Of a stretch of DNA of 21,076 nucleotides, positions 1 to 8,441 are shown piece by piece. The position numbers and the translations under genes are program-made. The notes beneath the pieces are model-generated. The model had not been told where the DNA came from. It saw only the letters and a list, made by a program, of their open reading frames with translations, and did not search any database. This DNA comes from CAZNLH01 sp964573995 (lineage in GTDB: Bacteria; Gemmatimonadota; CAZMKB01; CAZNLH01), in NCBI GenBank assembly GCA_964573995.1, contig CAZNLH010000037.1:1-21076 (forward strand), written 5' to 3'. The number at the start of each line of letters is the position of its first letter. Position 1 is the stretch's first letter.

Positions 1-18
1 GGCAAAGTAAGGGGCGAT

Positions 19-1005
19 ATGAGGGATCAATTTGAGAGAGTGCAGGATGTCATCCGGGAGAATGACCGGTTCCTCCTAGTCACTCACGTAAACCCGGATG
101 GCGATGGGATCGGCTCCCAGATCGCTCTTCACCGCTTTCTCAAGTCACTGGGAAAGGAGAGCAGTGTCGTCAATGGCCAACCCGCTCCCATAAACTACCA
201 CTTTCTCGATGGGAAGGGAGAGGTCCAAGTCGTCGACCCGTCACTCCACGGGGATGCATTCTATCTCGCAGATGTCATCTTCATCCTAGATATCAGCAAC
301 TGGGACCGGCTGGGAAGGTGCGGGCCCCTGGTGAGGGAATCCAAGGCCCTGAGGGTGTGCATCGACCACCATATCAGCAACGACCAATTCGCTGATGTGA
401 ACCTGATCGATGTGAAGGCCTCCTCTACCGGGGAGTTGATCTATCGCCTGATTACGGGGATGGCTGGGGAGATCACCATGGAGATCGCGGAGCCCCTGTA
501 TGTATCCATAATTACCGACACCGGTTCATTTCGCTTTTCCAACACCAACAGCGCCGTCCATTCCATCGCAGCCCACCTGATCGATATAGGAGTCGATCCA
601 AGGGGAGTCTATGAAAATATCTATGAGAACAGTTCGATCGGGCGGATCCAACTCCTCGGGCTTGCGCTTTCCGGACTCCGAATTGCGGGGGGTGGAAGGA
701 TCGCGTGGTTGAAGATTACCAGGGAGATGATGGAGAAGACCCGTACCTGCCCCCAGGAATGCGAGGGCTTCGTCGACTACCTGCGGTTATTGAAGGATGT
801 CGAAGTGTGCCTCCTGTTCATCGAATTGGATGATGGAAAGGTGAAGGCCAGTTTGAGGTCGAGGGGTATGGTGGACGTCAACAAACTTGCAGCCGAGTAC
901 GGTGGGGGGGGGCATCGCCACGCCGCAGGTCTATTCGTCGAGAGCGGCCTCGAACCGATGAAAGACGCCCTGATTCGCAGTGCCGAGAGGGCCCTCGCCA
1001 GGTAA
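19..1005 (+). CDS. nrnA: DHH-family phosphoesterase, NrnA-like (nanoRNase / pAp phosphatase)
   Basis: Predicted cytoplasmic bifunctional oligoribonuclease and 3'-phosphoadenosine-5'-phosphate phosphatase, 328 residues, the usual length for the family. The N-terminal DHH domain shows the metal ligands of motif I (H23, D27, D29 in THVNPDGDG), an Asp at 91, and the DHH triad at 116-118. The C-terminal DHHA1 domain carries the GGGGHRHAAG substrate-binding motif at about 295-304. ATG at 19 is preceded by a purine-rich GTAAGGGG at good spacing. Family knowledge: NrnA degrades 2-5 nt RNAs left by RNA turnover and recycles pAp from sulfur metabolism; the gene often follows rbfA and precedes truB, but only a few bases are visible upstream here. 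A 200-bp gap with a candidate promoter separates it from moaB, so it probably ends an upstream operon. NrnA versus a generic DHH phosphoesterase cannot be resolved without alignment. Confidence 0.9.
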   Translation: MRDQFERVQDVIRENDRFLLVTHVNPDGDGIGSQIALHRFLKSLGKESSVVNGQPAPINYHFLDGKGEVQVVDPSLHGDAFYLADVIFILDISNWDRLGRCGPLVRESKALRVCIDHHISNDQFADVNLIDVKASSTGELIYRLITGMAGEITMEIAEPLYVSIITDTGSFRFSNTNSAVHSIAAHLIDIGVDPRGVYENIYENSSIGRIQLLGLALSGLRIAGGGRIAWLKITREMMEKTRTCPQECEGFVDYLRLLKDVEVCLLFIELDDGKVKASLRSRGMVDVNKLAAEYGGGGHRHAAGLFVESGLEPMKDALIRSAERALAR

Positions 1006-1107
1006 GTTGTAGTTTCAGCCTTCTTTCACGGATCATCCTCACAGCATCGTGTATACGATATTCCACGTGTCATTTTCAGAAACAAAACTCCCGGCCTCTT
1101 TCCCCCC

Positions 1108-1136
1108 TTTTCATGGACGGTGTTTTATGGTAAAAT
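1108..1136 (+). promoter_or_regulatory. candidate sigma70 promoter upstream of moaB
   Basis: TTTTCA (1108-1113), a 17-base spacer and TAAAAT (1131-1136), with an extended -10 TGG directly before the -10 box. It lies in the only sizeable gap before the long moaB-to-pafA gene run. The -35 matches consensus at four of six positions. A 14-bp perfect inverted repeat (1046-1059, ATCGT-GTAT-ACGAT) lies about 50 bp upstream and could be an operator, but nothing else supports that. Confidence 0.4.
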
Positions 1137-1208
1137 TTATAGGTTCCGGGTTCGCCCTTTGAGTTGAGACTTGGAGATTGGGCAGTCCGGTACATCTGGG
1201 GAGTCTTC

Positions 1209-1712
1209 ATGGGACATAGGGAACACAAGGAGAAGGCACCTAAGGCCATTGCTTTCGCGGTTGCCACCGTGAGCGACACGAGGGGCATGGAAGACGATGC
1301 CGGCGGGCGGCTCATTGCCGACCTGGTTGTGAGGTCCGGGCACGTGCTCGCAGGTCGCTTCCTGGTTCGGGATGACCTCGGGGAGATAACCTCGCTCGTG
1401 GCGGAACTACTGGAGAGGGAGGATATCGACCTGGTCGTACTGACGGGGGGCACCGGGATAGCAGTGAGAGACGTTACCATAGAGGCCGTTTCTCCCTTTA
1501 TCGAGAAAGAGATCGATGGGTTCGGGGAACTCTTCAGGTACCTTGGTTTCCTGGATATAGGATCGGCCGCCATGCTGTCGCGCGCAACGGCCGGCGTTGC
1601 CCGCGGAAAGATAATCTTTTCGTTGCCCGGTTCCGTGGATGCGATCGTGCTGGCGATGGAGAGACTGATCCTGCCCGAGGCAGGGCACATGGTAATGGAG
1701 GCGAGGAAGTGA
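1209..1712 (+). CDS. moaB: MoaB/Mog-family molybdenum cofactor biosynthesis protein
   Basis: Predicted cytoplasmic molybdopterin-binding protein of 167 residues, the usual MoaB size. Family role: MPT adenylylation, which activates molybdopterin before MoeA inserts metal. Visible signatures are VATVSDTRG near the N-terminus, the LTGGTG loop followed by RDVT, the GFGELFR segment, and the late SRATAGVA...IFSLPGS block typical of MoaB. I chose ATG at 1209 rather than an in-frame TTG at 1164 because GGGGAG lies five bases before it and the resulting length matches the family. The stop overlaps the GTG start of moeA (GTGA), which implies translational coupling. MoaB and MogA are paralogs; the pattern reads more like MoaB, but the distinction is not certain. 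Confidence 0.88.
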   Translation: MGHREHKEKAPKAIAFAVATVSDTRGMEDDAGGRLIADLVVRSGHVLAGRFLVRDDLGEITSLVAELLEREDIDLVVLTGGTGIAVRDVTIEAVSPFIEKEIDGFGELFRYLGFLDIGSAAMLSRATAGVARGKIIFSLPGSVDAIVLAMERLILPEAGHMVMEARK

Positions 1713-2914
1713 GACCTTTCAGGAAGTTGATTACCTTGCAGGAGGCGCTGGAGATCGGCTACGGGGCCATCAAGCGGATGGAGAGAAGCGAAATCATACC
1801 GGTCCCGCAGGCGGCCGGGCGTGTGGTTGCGGGCGACGTCGAGGCCGAGATGGACGTTCCGCCGTTCCCCAGGGCGTCCATGGATGGATATGCCCTTCGG
1901 TCTGAGGATACGCTCGGGGCGAAGCGAATGGACCCGGTGACACTTGACATCCGGGGGTCTGTTTACGCAGGAGAGATTGATGGGGTCCGTGTGCAAGGGG
2001 GGGAATGCGTCGGCATAGCGACCGGCGCGGTCCTGCCGGCCGGCGCCGACGCGGTCGTCATGGTGGAGAACACGGAAAGGGAAGGAGACCGTGTGCAAGT
2101 CATGAAGCCGGTCTATCCGGGGGAAAACGTCTCTGGGCGCGGCGAGGACATGATGAAGGGGGACAGGCTCGTGAGAGACGGGGATGTGTTGAATCCAGGC
2201 CGTATCGGGGCCCTATGCGCCGTAGGTATGAAGACCGTACGCGTCTACGCCAGGCCGGTGGTTGCCATCGTGCCGACAGGGCTTGAGATCGCAGAACCGG
2301 GAGAGGAGTTGAGGCCGGGCCAGGTCTACAATGTAAATGCATATACACTTGCGCCTTTGGTCGAGAGCAACGGCGGCATTGCCCGGGTAATGCCGATAAT
2401 AGATGACACGCTGGAGGCACTGGAGGGGGTCCTTGGAGAGGTATCGGGCTCCGACATGGTTGTCTTCACCGGCGGGAGTTCGGTCGGCTCCCGGGACCTG
2501 ATAGTGGACCTCTTCAAGAGGCGGGGGGAAGTCCTCTTCCACGGAGTAATGGTCAAGCCCGGAAAGCCCACGATAATGGGAATGATAAACGGCATGGTAC
2601 TCCTTGGGATGCCCGGTTATCCGACGTCCTGTCTCTCGAACGGCTATCTCATTCTCGAGCCGTTGCTGCGGAAGATGGCCAGGCTTCCGAAGAGCCGTCG
2701 TGAAACGAGTGAGGCGGTTGTCTCGCAGCGGATCGTATCGACGATCGGGAGGCACCAGTTCTATCCTGTCCGTGTTGAAGGAGAGGTCGCCCACCTTACG
2801 TTCAAGGAATCGGGTGCGATCACGAGCATGTCGGAGGCGAATGGGTTTGTGGAGATCCCGACCGATGTCGACTTGATAGAGAAGGGCGAGATCGTCACAG
2901 TGACCTTTTTCTGA
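1709..2914 (+). CDS. moeA: molybdopterin molybdotransferase MoeA
   Basis: Predicted cytoplasmic enzyme of 401 residues that inserts molybdate into adenylylated molybdopterin, the last step of basic Moco synthesis. Signatures: PPFPRASMDGYA at about 51-62, the PTGLEI...GQVYNVN segment, the TGGSSVGSRD molybdopterin-binding loop, and the KPGKPTIMG...GMPGYPTSC region, followed by the C-terminal domain IV. The start is GTG at 1709, overlapping the moaB stop and preceded by TGGAGG seven bases upstream. It ends 11 bases before the next gene. Paired with moaB it supplies cofactor for molybdo- or tungstoenzymes, none of which is encoded in this window. Confidence 0.95.
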   Translation: MRPFRKLITLQEALEIGYGAIKRMERSEIIPVPQAAGRVVAGDVEAEMDVPPFPRASMDGYALRSEDTLGAKRMDPVTLDIRGSVYAGEIDGVRVQGGECVGIATGAVLPAGADAVVMVENTEREGDRVQVMKPVYPGENVSGRGEDMMKGDRLVRDGDVLNPGRIGALCAVGMKTVRVYARPVVAIVPTGLEIAEPGEELRPGQVYNVNAYTLAPLVESNGGIARVMPIIDDTLEALEGVLGEVSGSDMVVFTGGSSVGSRDLIVDLFKRRGEVLFHGVMVKPGKPTIMGMINGMVLLGMPGYPTSCLSNGYLILEPLLRKMARLPKSRRETSEAVVSQRIVSTIGRHQFYPVRVEGEVAHLTFKESGAITSMSEANGFVEIPTDVDLIEKGEIVTVTFF

Positions 2915-2925
2915 GGGCCCTTTAG

Positions 2926-5775
2926 GTGGACGAAAGAGCGGATCGAATAAGGAGGGAATTGAGCCCATTGGTGAAGGGCGAGGTCCGGACCGACCCGGTG
3001 ACCAGGGCCCTTTACAGTACGGCGGCATGTATCTACCGCGTCGTTCCTATCGGGGTGGTGTGTCCAAGGTCGCAGGCGGACGTCTCTGCGGTCCTCAAGT
3101 ACGGTGCGGAGCGGGGAATACCGGTTACGGCCAGGGGCGCGGGGTCGGGGGTTGCCGGCCAGAGCCTCGGGCGGGGGCTGATCCTCGACTTCAGCAGGCA
3201 CATGGACCGGGTCATCGAAGTCGACGTGGAAGATCGTTCGGTGCGCGTGGAGCCGGGAGTCGTATATGCGGCCCTGAACCGCAGACTCCGGCGATACGGG
3301 CTCATCTTCCCGCCTGATCCCTCCAGTGGCGACTTCTGCACGATAGGCGGGATGCTGGCGAACAACTCCGGCGGGGCACATTCCGTGATGTACGGGACGG
3401 TCGACGATCACGTTGTATCGTCTACAGTGTTTCTGCCTGGCGGGGAAGAATTGGTTGCCGGGAAATACTCCCTGGATGGCGGAGTGATCGGTGACAAGGT
3501 CAGGGCCGCGGCTGACATCCTGAAGCGGAACGAGCAGGCCATAGCGGGTGTCCGGCCGGTCGTAACGAAGAATGCCAGCGGCTACAATGTCTGGGAGGTG
3601 TTCGACGGGGGTACCTTTGACCTTGCGAGGCTGATGGTCGGCTCCGAGGGGACGCTGGGCATATTCACAGAGGCCAGGCTGAGGCTGGTGAAAAGGCCCA
3701 ACTCGCGGGCTACGGCCATGTACTGCTTCTCAGACCTCGAGGGAATGACCAGGAGCATCCGGGAAATCAAGCAGTCCGGGCCATCTACCATCGAGTTGAT
3801 GGACCGCAGCCTCCTTGACGTACTTGTCGGATCGGATTACTTGGGTCTCCTCAAGGAATTGCCGGATGGACTCGAGGCCTTGCTCCTGGTGGAATTCTCC
3901 GGTGTGGACGGGGAAGAGGTAGCGGAAAAGGCGAGTGATTGCCTGCGGGAGGTTCGACCACTCTGCATGTCTGAGGGGTACAGGGTGGCGGTGGATGAGC
4001 CGGACCAGGAGAGGCTCTGGGAGATACGGAACCGGGCATCCACCATCTTGCGACTGGTCGATTACCCCTGCAAGCCGCTTCGTTTTATCGAGGACGCCGC
4101 GGTTCCGGTCGAAAACCTCCCCGAGTACATCTCTCGCCTGCGATCCCTCCTTGCAGGGTTCGGAGTGCGTGCGGCCATCTTCGGTCACGCGGGGGACGGG
4201 AACGTCCATGTGAACCCCCTCATCGACTTGACGCGTGGGGACTATAAGGATGTCATCGCCGGGTTGGCCGGCGAGGTCGTCTCGATCGTCTCGGACCTGG
4301 GTGGGACCCTGTCAGGGGAGCACGGTGACGGGCGGCTCCGGTCGCCGTTTCTTCCGAGGATTTACGGAGGTCTCTGCGATGTCTTCCGAGAAATCAAGCG
4401 GGTATTCGACCCAGTGGGAATACTCAACCCCGGGATAATTGTCGACCCGGAATCCGAAACGATCACGGCGGACCTGAGATATGACTATACAAGCGCGAGG
4501 GATGACCTCTCCACTGATCCCGGGCGACTCAAGCGCGAGGTCGACAAGTGCCATGGGTGTGGCACTTGCCGCGTTTACTGCCCGCCATTCATGGCGCTCG
4601 GGACAGAAGAGGCAACGGCGCGGGCGAAGGCCAACCTCGTCCGTGAATACCTGATAGGCGAATTGATCGCCGATGATACGATCAATTCGCCCCTCTGCCG
4701 GGAGGTCATGAACCTTTGTTACAACTGTAAACTCTGCACCACGGAATGCCCCTCCCGAGTCGATATCCCGTGGCTGGCCGTGCAGGCGAGATCGGCCATT
4801 CACAAGGTTGGTGGATTCAGCGTTGAGGATCGATTTCTCATGGCGTCCGGGGAGGTTGAGCGGCTCGGGTCAAAGACCCCCAGGTTCTCGAACCGGATGC
4901 TCGCCAACGGCCTTCTCAGGATGATGATGGAAGGGACAGTAGGCATCCACCACATGTGTATGATCCCCCGGTTCGATACCGCCGATCCCTTGGATGGTGC
5001 TGGAGATAGACACCGGGACAGGGGAGAGGTAGTTTATTTCCCCGGGTGCTTCGCGACCTATCATTCCAGGGTCGGAGAATACGCGGGGACCCTCAATCTC
5101 CTCGAAGCAATGGGATACCGGGCCAGGATGCTCGAAGGAGACTGTTGCGGTGTGGCCAGGTTGACGATCGGTGATATAGACGGATTCAGGAAGAGGGCCC
5201 ACAAGTTGGTCGAGAGGTACGAAGAAGTCTCTCCGGATGGGGCGGACGTCGTATTCAGTTCTCCAAGTTGCCTGGTGTGCGTAAGGGAGGAGTACCCTCG
5301 TTACCTGGGGGATGAGGGTGCCGGGAGTCTCGCCGCACACACCGTCGACATCCTGGAACTCGTGGATAGGCAGGCAGATATGCCCTGGAGTTATGGCCCG
5401 ATGGCGAATGAGAGGGATAGAGTGATCCTGCAGATTCCGTGTCACCTCCGCTCGCTGGGGCTTGACCGACTCTTTGTCCGTGTTATGGAAGGTGTACCGG
5501 GGATCCATTTGGTCGACGTAAGCGACAGGTGCTGCGGGCTGGCCGGAACATTTGGCATGCGTAAGGAACGTTTTGATCTCTCGATGGAGATAGGATCGGC
5601 ATTATTCAAGGAACTGGAAGATCGTCATGACTGCGAGGTGGTGACACCGTGTGGAGCGTGCAGGTTACAAATAGCCCAGGGGACGTCCTCGAATCCTGTT
5701 CACCCGGTAGAACTCTTATCCAGATGCCTGATGGGACAGAACTCGTCGGATCAACGCCATGAAGGGAGCCGGTAA
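2926..5775 (+). CDS. FAD-linked oxidase / Fe-S fusion dehydrogenase (GlcD-GlpC type)
   Basis: 949-residue fusion of a flavin dehydrogenase and an iron-sulfur electron-transfer module. In order: a PCMH-type FAD-binding domain at about 40-240 (RGAGSGVAGQSLG, NNSGGAHSVMYG); an FAD-oxidase C-terminal domain with GHAGDGNVHVN and GEHGDGRLRSP; two 4Fe-4S motifs CX2CX2CX3C starting near residues 542 and 598; and two cysteine-rich CCG modules (PGCF...GDCCG and PCHL...RCCGLAGTFG), as in GlpC, LutA and HdrB. This architecture is known from D-2-hydroxyacid dehydrogenases (D-lactate, glycolate, D-2-hydroxyglutarate; YdiJ-like), which pass electrons to a quinone or other carrier. The substrate cannot be read from sequence. 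The GTG at 2926 lacks a clear ribosome-binding site; an AAGGAGGG at 2949-2956 just inside could serve a TTG at 2968 or GTG at 2971, so the true start may be slightly downstream. The stop shares a base with the thyX start. Confidence 0.88.
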   Translation: MDERADRIRRELSPLVKGEVRTDPVTRALYSTAACIYRVVPIGVVCPRSQADVSAVLKYGAERGIPVTARGAGSGVAGQSLGRGLILDFSRHMDRVIEVDVEDRSVRVEPGVVYAALNRRLRRYGLIFPPDPSSGDFCTIGGMLANNSGGAHSVMYGTVDDHVVSSTVFLPGGEELVAGKYSLDGGVIGDKVRAAADILKRNEQAIAGVRPVVTKNASGYNVWEVFDGGTFDLARLMVGSEGTLGIFTEARLRLVKRPNSRATAMYCFSDLEGMTRSIREIKQSGPSTIELMDRSLLDVLVGSDYLGLLKELPDGLEALLLVEFSGVDGEEVAEKASDCLREVRPLCMSEGYRVAVDEPDQERLWEIRNRASTILRLVDYPCKPLRFIEDAAVPVENLPEYISRLRSLLAGFGVRAAIFGHAGDGNVHVNPLIDLTRGDYKDVIAGLAGEVVSIVSDLGGTLSGEHGDGRLRSPFLPRIYGGLCDVFREIKRVFDPVGILNPGIIVDPESETITADLRYDYTSARDDLSTDPGRLKREVDKCHGCGTCRVYCPPFMALGTEEATARAKANLVREYLIGELIADDTINSPLCREVMNLCYNCKLCTTECPSRVDIPWLAVQARSAIHKVGGFSVEDRFLMASGEVERLGSKTPRFSNRMLANGLLRMMMEGTVGIHHMCMIPRFDTADPLDGAGDRHRDRGEVVYFPGCFATYHSRVGEYAGTLNLLEAMGYRARMLEGDCCGVARLTIGDIDGFRKRAHKLVERYEEVSPDGADVVFSSPSCLVCVREEYPRYLGDEGAGSLAAHTVDILELVDRQADMPWSYGPMANERDRVILQIPCHLRSLGLDRLFVRVMEGVPGIHLVDVSDRCCGLAGTFGMRKERFDLSMEIGSALFKELEDRHDCEVVTPCGACRLQIAQGTSSNPVHPVELLSRCLMGQNSSDQRHEGSR

Positions 5776-6404
5776 TGAAAGTCTCACTGATTGCAATCAC
5801 ACCGAATGCGGAAATGGTCATCGAGGAAGCGGGCAGGACCTGTTACCTCTCATGGGATAAGACCACTCCCGACTCTCACGAACGCTTTATCAAGATGCTG
5901 ATAAGCAGGAATCATGAATCGGTGCTCGAACACGCCTACGCCACGTTCCGGGTGGAGGGTGGATCGCGGAGTTTTACCCACCAACTTGTGCGGCATAGAT
6001 TTTGCTCTTTTTCGCAGCAGTCCCAGCGATACGTCGACGAAGAGAGGTTTTCCATAGTCACTCCGGAGTCGATAAGGGATAATCGGGAGGCGATGCGGAT
6101 CTTTGCCGACTTTATCGAAGAGGCAAGGGACGCATACAAGAAACTGATAGGGCTGGGGATCAAGAGACAGGACGCCAGGTTCGTTCTCCCCAACGCAGTG
6201 GAGAGCGAGATCGTTGTTTCGGCCAATTTCAGGGAGTTACGCCACATGTTCAAGTTGAGGTGCCATCCCTCAGCACAGTGGGAAATAAGGGGAATTTGCC
6301 TGGAAATGCTGAGGATTATGAAGAGAGAGGCCCCGTCGGTCTTTGCTGATTTCGTAATCGACGAAGACAAGATGACCGCCATGGTTGTGGGGGCAAAGGG
6401 ATGA
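5775..6404 (+). CDS. thyX: flavin-dependent thymidylate synthase ThyX
   Basis: Predicted cytoplasmic FAD-dependent enzyme that methylates dUMP to dTMP using methylenetetrahydrofolate and NAD(P)H. It is 209 residues long and carries the diagnostic RHRX7S motif at 73-83 (RHRFCSFSQQS) and a late block RELRHMFKLRC...AQWEIR, which matches the conserved nucleotide- and flavin-binding C-terminal region. ATG at 5775 is preceded by GAAGGGA at seven bases and overlaps the preceding stop by one base (TAATG), so it is co-translated with the dehydrogenase upstream. The family is common in bacteria lacking ThyA. No functional link to the flanking genes is evident beyond co-transcription. Confidence 0.97.
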   Translation: MKVSLIAITPNAEMVIEEAGRTCYLSWDKTTPDSHERFIKMLISRNHESVLEHAYATFRVEGGSRSFTHQLVRHRFCSFSQQSQRYVDEERFSIVTPESIRDNREAMRIFADFIEEARDAYKKLIGLGIKRQDARFVLPNAVESEIVVSANFRELRHMFKLRCHPSAQWEIRGICLEMLRIMKREAPSVFADFVIDEDKMTAMVVGAKG

Positions 6405-6502
6405 CGGATAGTGAACAGGAGCCCGGCACTAAGGGCCTGAAAGAGTGCAGCATGAAGTCAGCATTGATACCTTCGGATGTTTCCCTCATGGAACGAGAGT
6501 GA
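6401..6502 (+). CDS. possible 33-residue small ORF between thyX and mpa
   Basis: An ATG at 6401 overlaps the thyX stop (ATGA), and the frame stays open for 33 codons to a TGA at 6500-6502, filling most of the otherwise empty thyX-mpa gap. The peptide begins MTDSEQEPGTKG and is mildly charged, with one Cys and no membrane segment. Its ribosome-binding sequence inside thyX (GGGGGCAAAGGG) is only fair. The ATGA overlap matches the coupling style of this operon, which is the only real support. I recognise no family, and it may simply be non-coding spacer. Confidence 0.22.
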   Translation: MTDSEQEPGTKGLKECSMKSALIPSDVSLMERE

Positions 6503-6549
6503 CCATGGATCAAGGATCGCTCCCCGGTATTTGAAGAGAGGTGGTTGCA

Positions 6550-8379
6550 GTGAGTAAGGCCAAGGATCGTTCTCGAGAAAAGGGCCCCTTCCATCGATCG
6601 AGCGGGAAATTTTCGGTGCAGGCCAGAGAGGGAGGGAATGAATCGAGGCGTCGTCGCATCATTGAGTATGAGCGGGAGATCGGAGGCCTTAGATCGAAGA
6701 TCCGGTATATGGAGGAAGAACTCATCAGGCTGCGGGGAAAGATCAGTGCGACCCCCCATGAATTCGAATACCTCGATGAAAGACTCAAGAAATCGAGTCA
6801 GCGGATGTACCGCATCCAGCAGCAGAACGAGAAACTCGTCAACGCTCTGAACCAGGCCAGGGAGAGGATAGAGGCCCTGAAGGAAGAAGTGGAGAAGTTG
6901 ACGGCCCCCCCAGCCTCTTATGGAATACTTTATGGGTTCAACGATGACGGGACGGTCAACATCCTCACATCGGGCCGGAAGATGAAGGTAAACCTGCACC
7001 CGGACATCGACGTGAACAAACTGAGAAAGGGGCAGGAGGTAGTCCTCAACGAGGCAATGAACGCAATTGAAGTGAAGGGATACGAGGTACACGGGGAGGT
7101 TGTCTCTCTCAAGTCAGAACTCGACGATTCGAGGGCGATTGTCACCCTGCGGCCCGACGAGGATGTCGTGGCTGAGATCGCCGAGCCGCTACGAAGCGAG
7201 ACATTGCGACCGGGGGATATCCTCCTGTACGATCCGAAATCGGGATATCTCCTCGAGAAACTCCCCAGGGAGGAAGTAGCCGATGTGCTCCTGGAGATCA
7301 CCCCTGACGTGACCTATGACGATATCGGCGGCCTTGAAGTACAGATAGAGCAATTGAGAGACGCGATAGAGACCCCCTATATCTACGGGGATTATTACAA
7401 GGAGCACAAGTTGAAGCCGCCCAAGGGTGTCCTCCTATACGGTCCACCCGGTTGCGGGAAGACGCTGATAGCCAAGGCAGTGGCCAACTCCTTGGCCAGG
7501 CACGTGGAAGAGGTCAGCGGCCGGGAGGCCAGGAGTTACTTCATAAACATCAAGGGACCAGAACTCCTCGACAAGTATGTTGGCGAGTCAGAGAGGAAGA
7601 TCCGGGAGGTATTCCGTAAGGCCAAGGAGCAGGCCAGGGAGGGGATGCCGGTAATCGTTTTCTTCGACGAGTTCGAATCGCTGTTCCGGACCCGGGGTTC
7701 GGGCATCTCGTCGGATGTGGAGTCTACCATCGTTCCCCAGTTCCTCTCGGAGATCGATGGCGTGGAGGATATTAAGAACGTCATAATCATAGGGGCCAGC
7801 AACCGGCAGGATCTCATAGATCCTGCAGTGCTCAGGCCCGGTAGACTGGACATCAAGATCAAGATCGACCGCCCAAACGTCGAGGCATCCAGGGATATCT
7901 TCTCCAAGTATCTTACTCCCGATCTTCCCTTTGATCAGGGCGAACTCGAGGTGGTCGACGGGGACAGGGAAAAATTGGTGGAGCAACTCATCCGTAATGC
8001 GGTGGACCGGATGTACAGCCAGGAAGAGGAGAACAGGTTTCTCGAGGTTACTTACGCGAGTGGGGAGAGGGAAATTCTCTATTTCAAGGACTTCATCTCC
8101 GGAGCGATGATCGAGAGTATCGTCAGCCGCGCCAAGCGGTTTGCCATAAAGAGGCTGATAACGGAGAAGAAAAAGGGAATCAGGGGAGAGGACCTGTACA
8201 GGGCGATCCACGAGGAGTTCCGGGAGAACGAAGACCTTCCCAACACCACCAACCCTGATGACTGGGTCAAGATTTCCGGCAGAAAGAGCGAGAAGATCAT
8301 CCATATTCAGTCGTTGATAATGACCAGGGAACATACCGAACGGAAGATCGAGACAATAACTACGGGCCAGTACCTGTAG
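6550..8379 (+). CDS. mpa: proteasomal AAA ATPase (Mpa / ARC)
   Basis: Ring-forming ATPase that recognises pupylated proteins, unfolds them and feeds them to the 20S proteasome. About 609 residues. Order: a basic, probably disordered N-terminus; an N-terminal coiled coil (about 35-115), which in Mpa binds Pup; two OB-fold inter-domains (about 120-240); one AAA module with Walker A GPPGCGKT near 298, Walker B VIVFFDEFES, a sensor/second-region GASNRQDLIDPA...RPGRLD; and the C-terminal residues GQYL, which match the proteasome-docking tail of Mpa/ARC. GTG 6550 has GAAGAGAGG about eight bases upstream; an in-frame GTG at 6541 would add three residues. It leads a run of six pupylation genes and ends 62 bases before the dop start. 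No separate promoter is visible upstream, so it probably reads through from thyX. Confidence 0.96.
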   Translation: MSKAKDRSREKGPFHRSSGKFSVQAREGGNESRRRRIIEYEREIGGLRSKIRYMEEELIRLRGKISATPHEFEYLDERLKKSSQRMYRIQQQNEKLVNALNQARERIEALKEEVEKLTAPPASYGILYGFNDDGTVNILTSGRKMKVNLHPDIDVNKLRKGQEVVLNEAMNAIEVKGYEVHGEVVSLKSELDDSRAIVTLRPDEDVVAEIAEPLRSETLRPGDILLYDPKSGYLLEKLPREEVADVLLEITPDVTYDDIGGLEVQIEQLRDAIETPYIYGDYYKEHKLKPPKGVLLYGPPGCGKTLIAKAVANSLARHVEEVSGREARSYFINIKGPELLDKYVGESERKIREVFRKAKEQAREGMPVIVFFDEFESLFRTRGSGISSDVESTIVPQFLSEIDGVEDIKNVIIIGASNRQDLIDPAVLRPGRLDIKIKIDRPNVEASRDIFSKYLTPDLPFDQGELEVVDGDREKLVEQLIRNAVDRMYSQEEENRFLEVTYASGEREILYFKDFISGAMIESIVSRAKRFAIKRLITEKKKGIRGEDLYRAIHEEFRENEDLPNTTNPDDWVKISGRKSEKIIHIQSLIMTREHTERKIETITTGQYL

Positions 8380-8441
8380 GGGGCATGGACACCTTTTCTT
8401 CCTTTCAGGATTACCGTATTGACGGAGGGGCCAGGGGGACA

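Noticed and set aside
2213..3028. Minus-strand open frames of 200-340 residues opposite moaB, moeA and the dehydrogenase
   Set aside because: No motifs; explained by high GC and conserved coding on the plus strand.
6463..6492. TTGATA as a -35 for an mpa promoter
   Set aside because: No acceptable -10 at 16-18 bases downstream.
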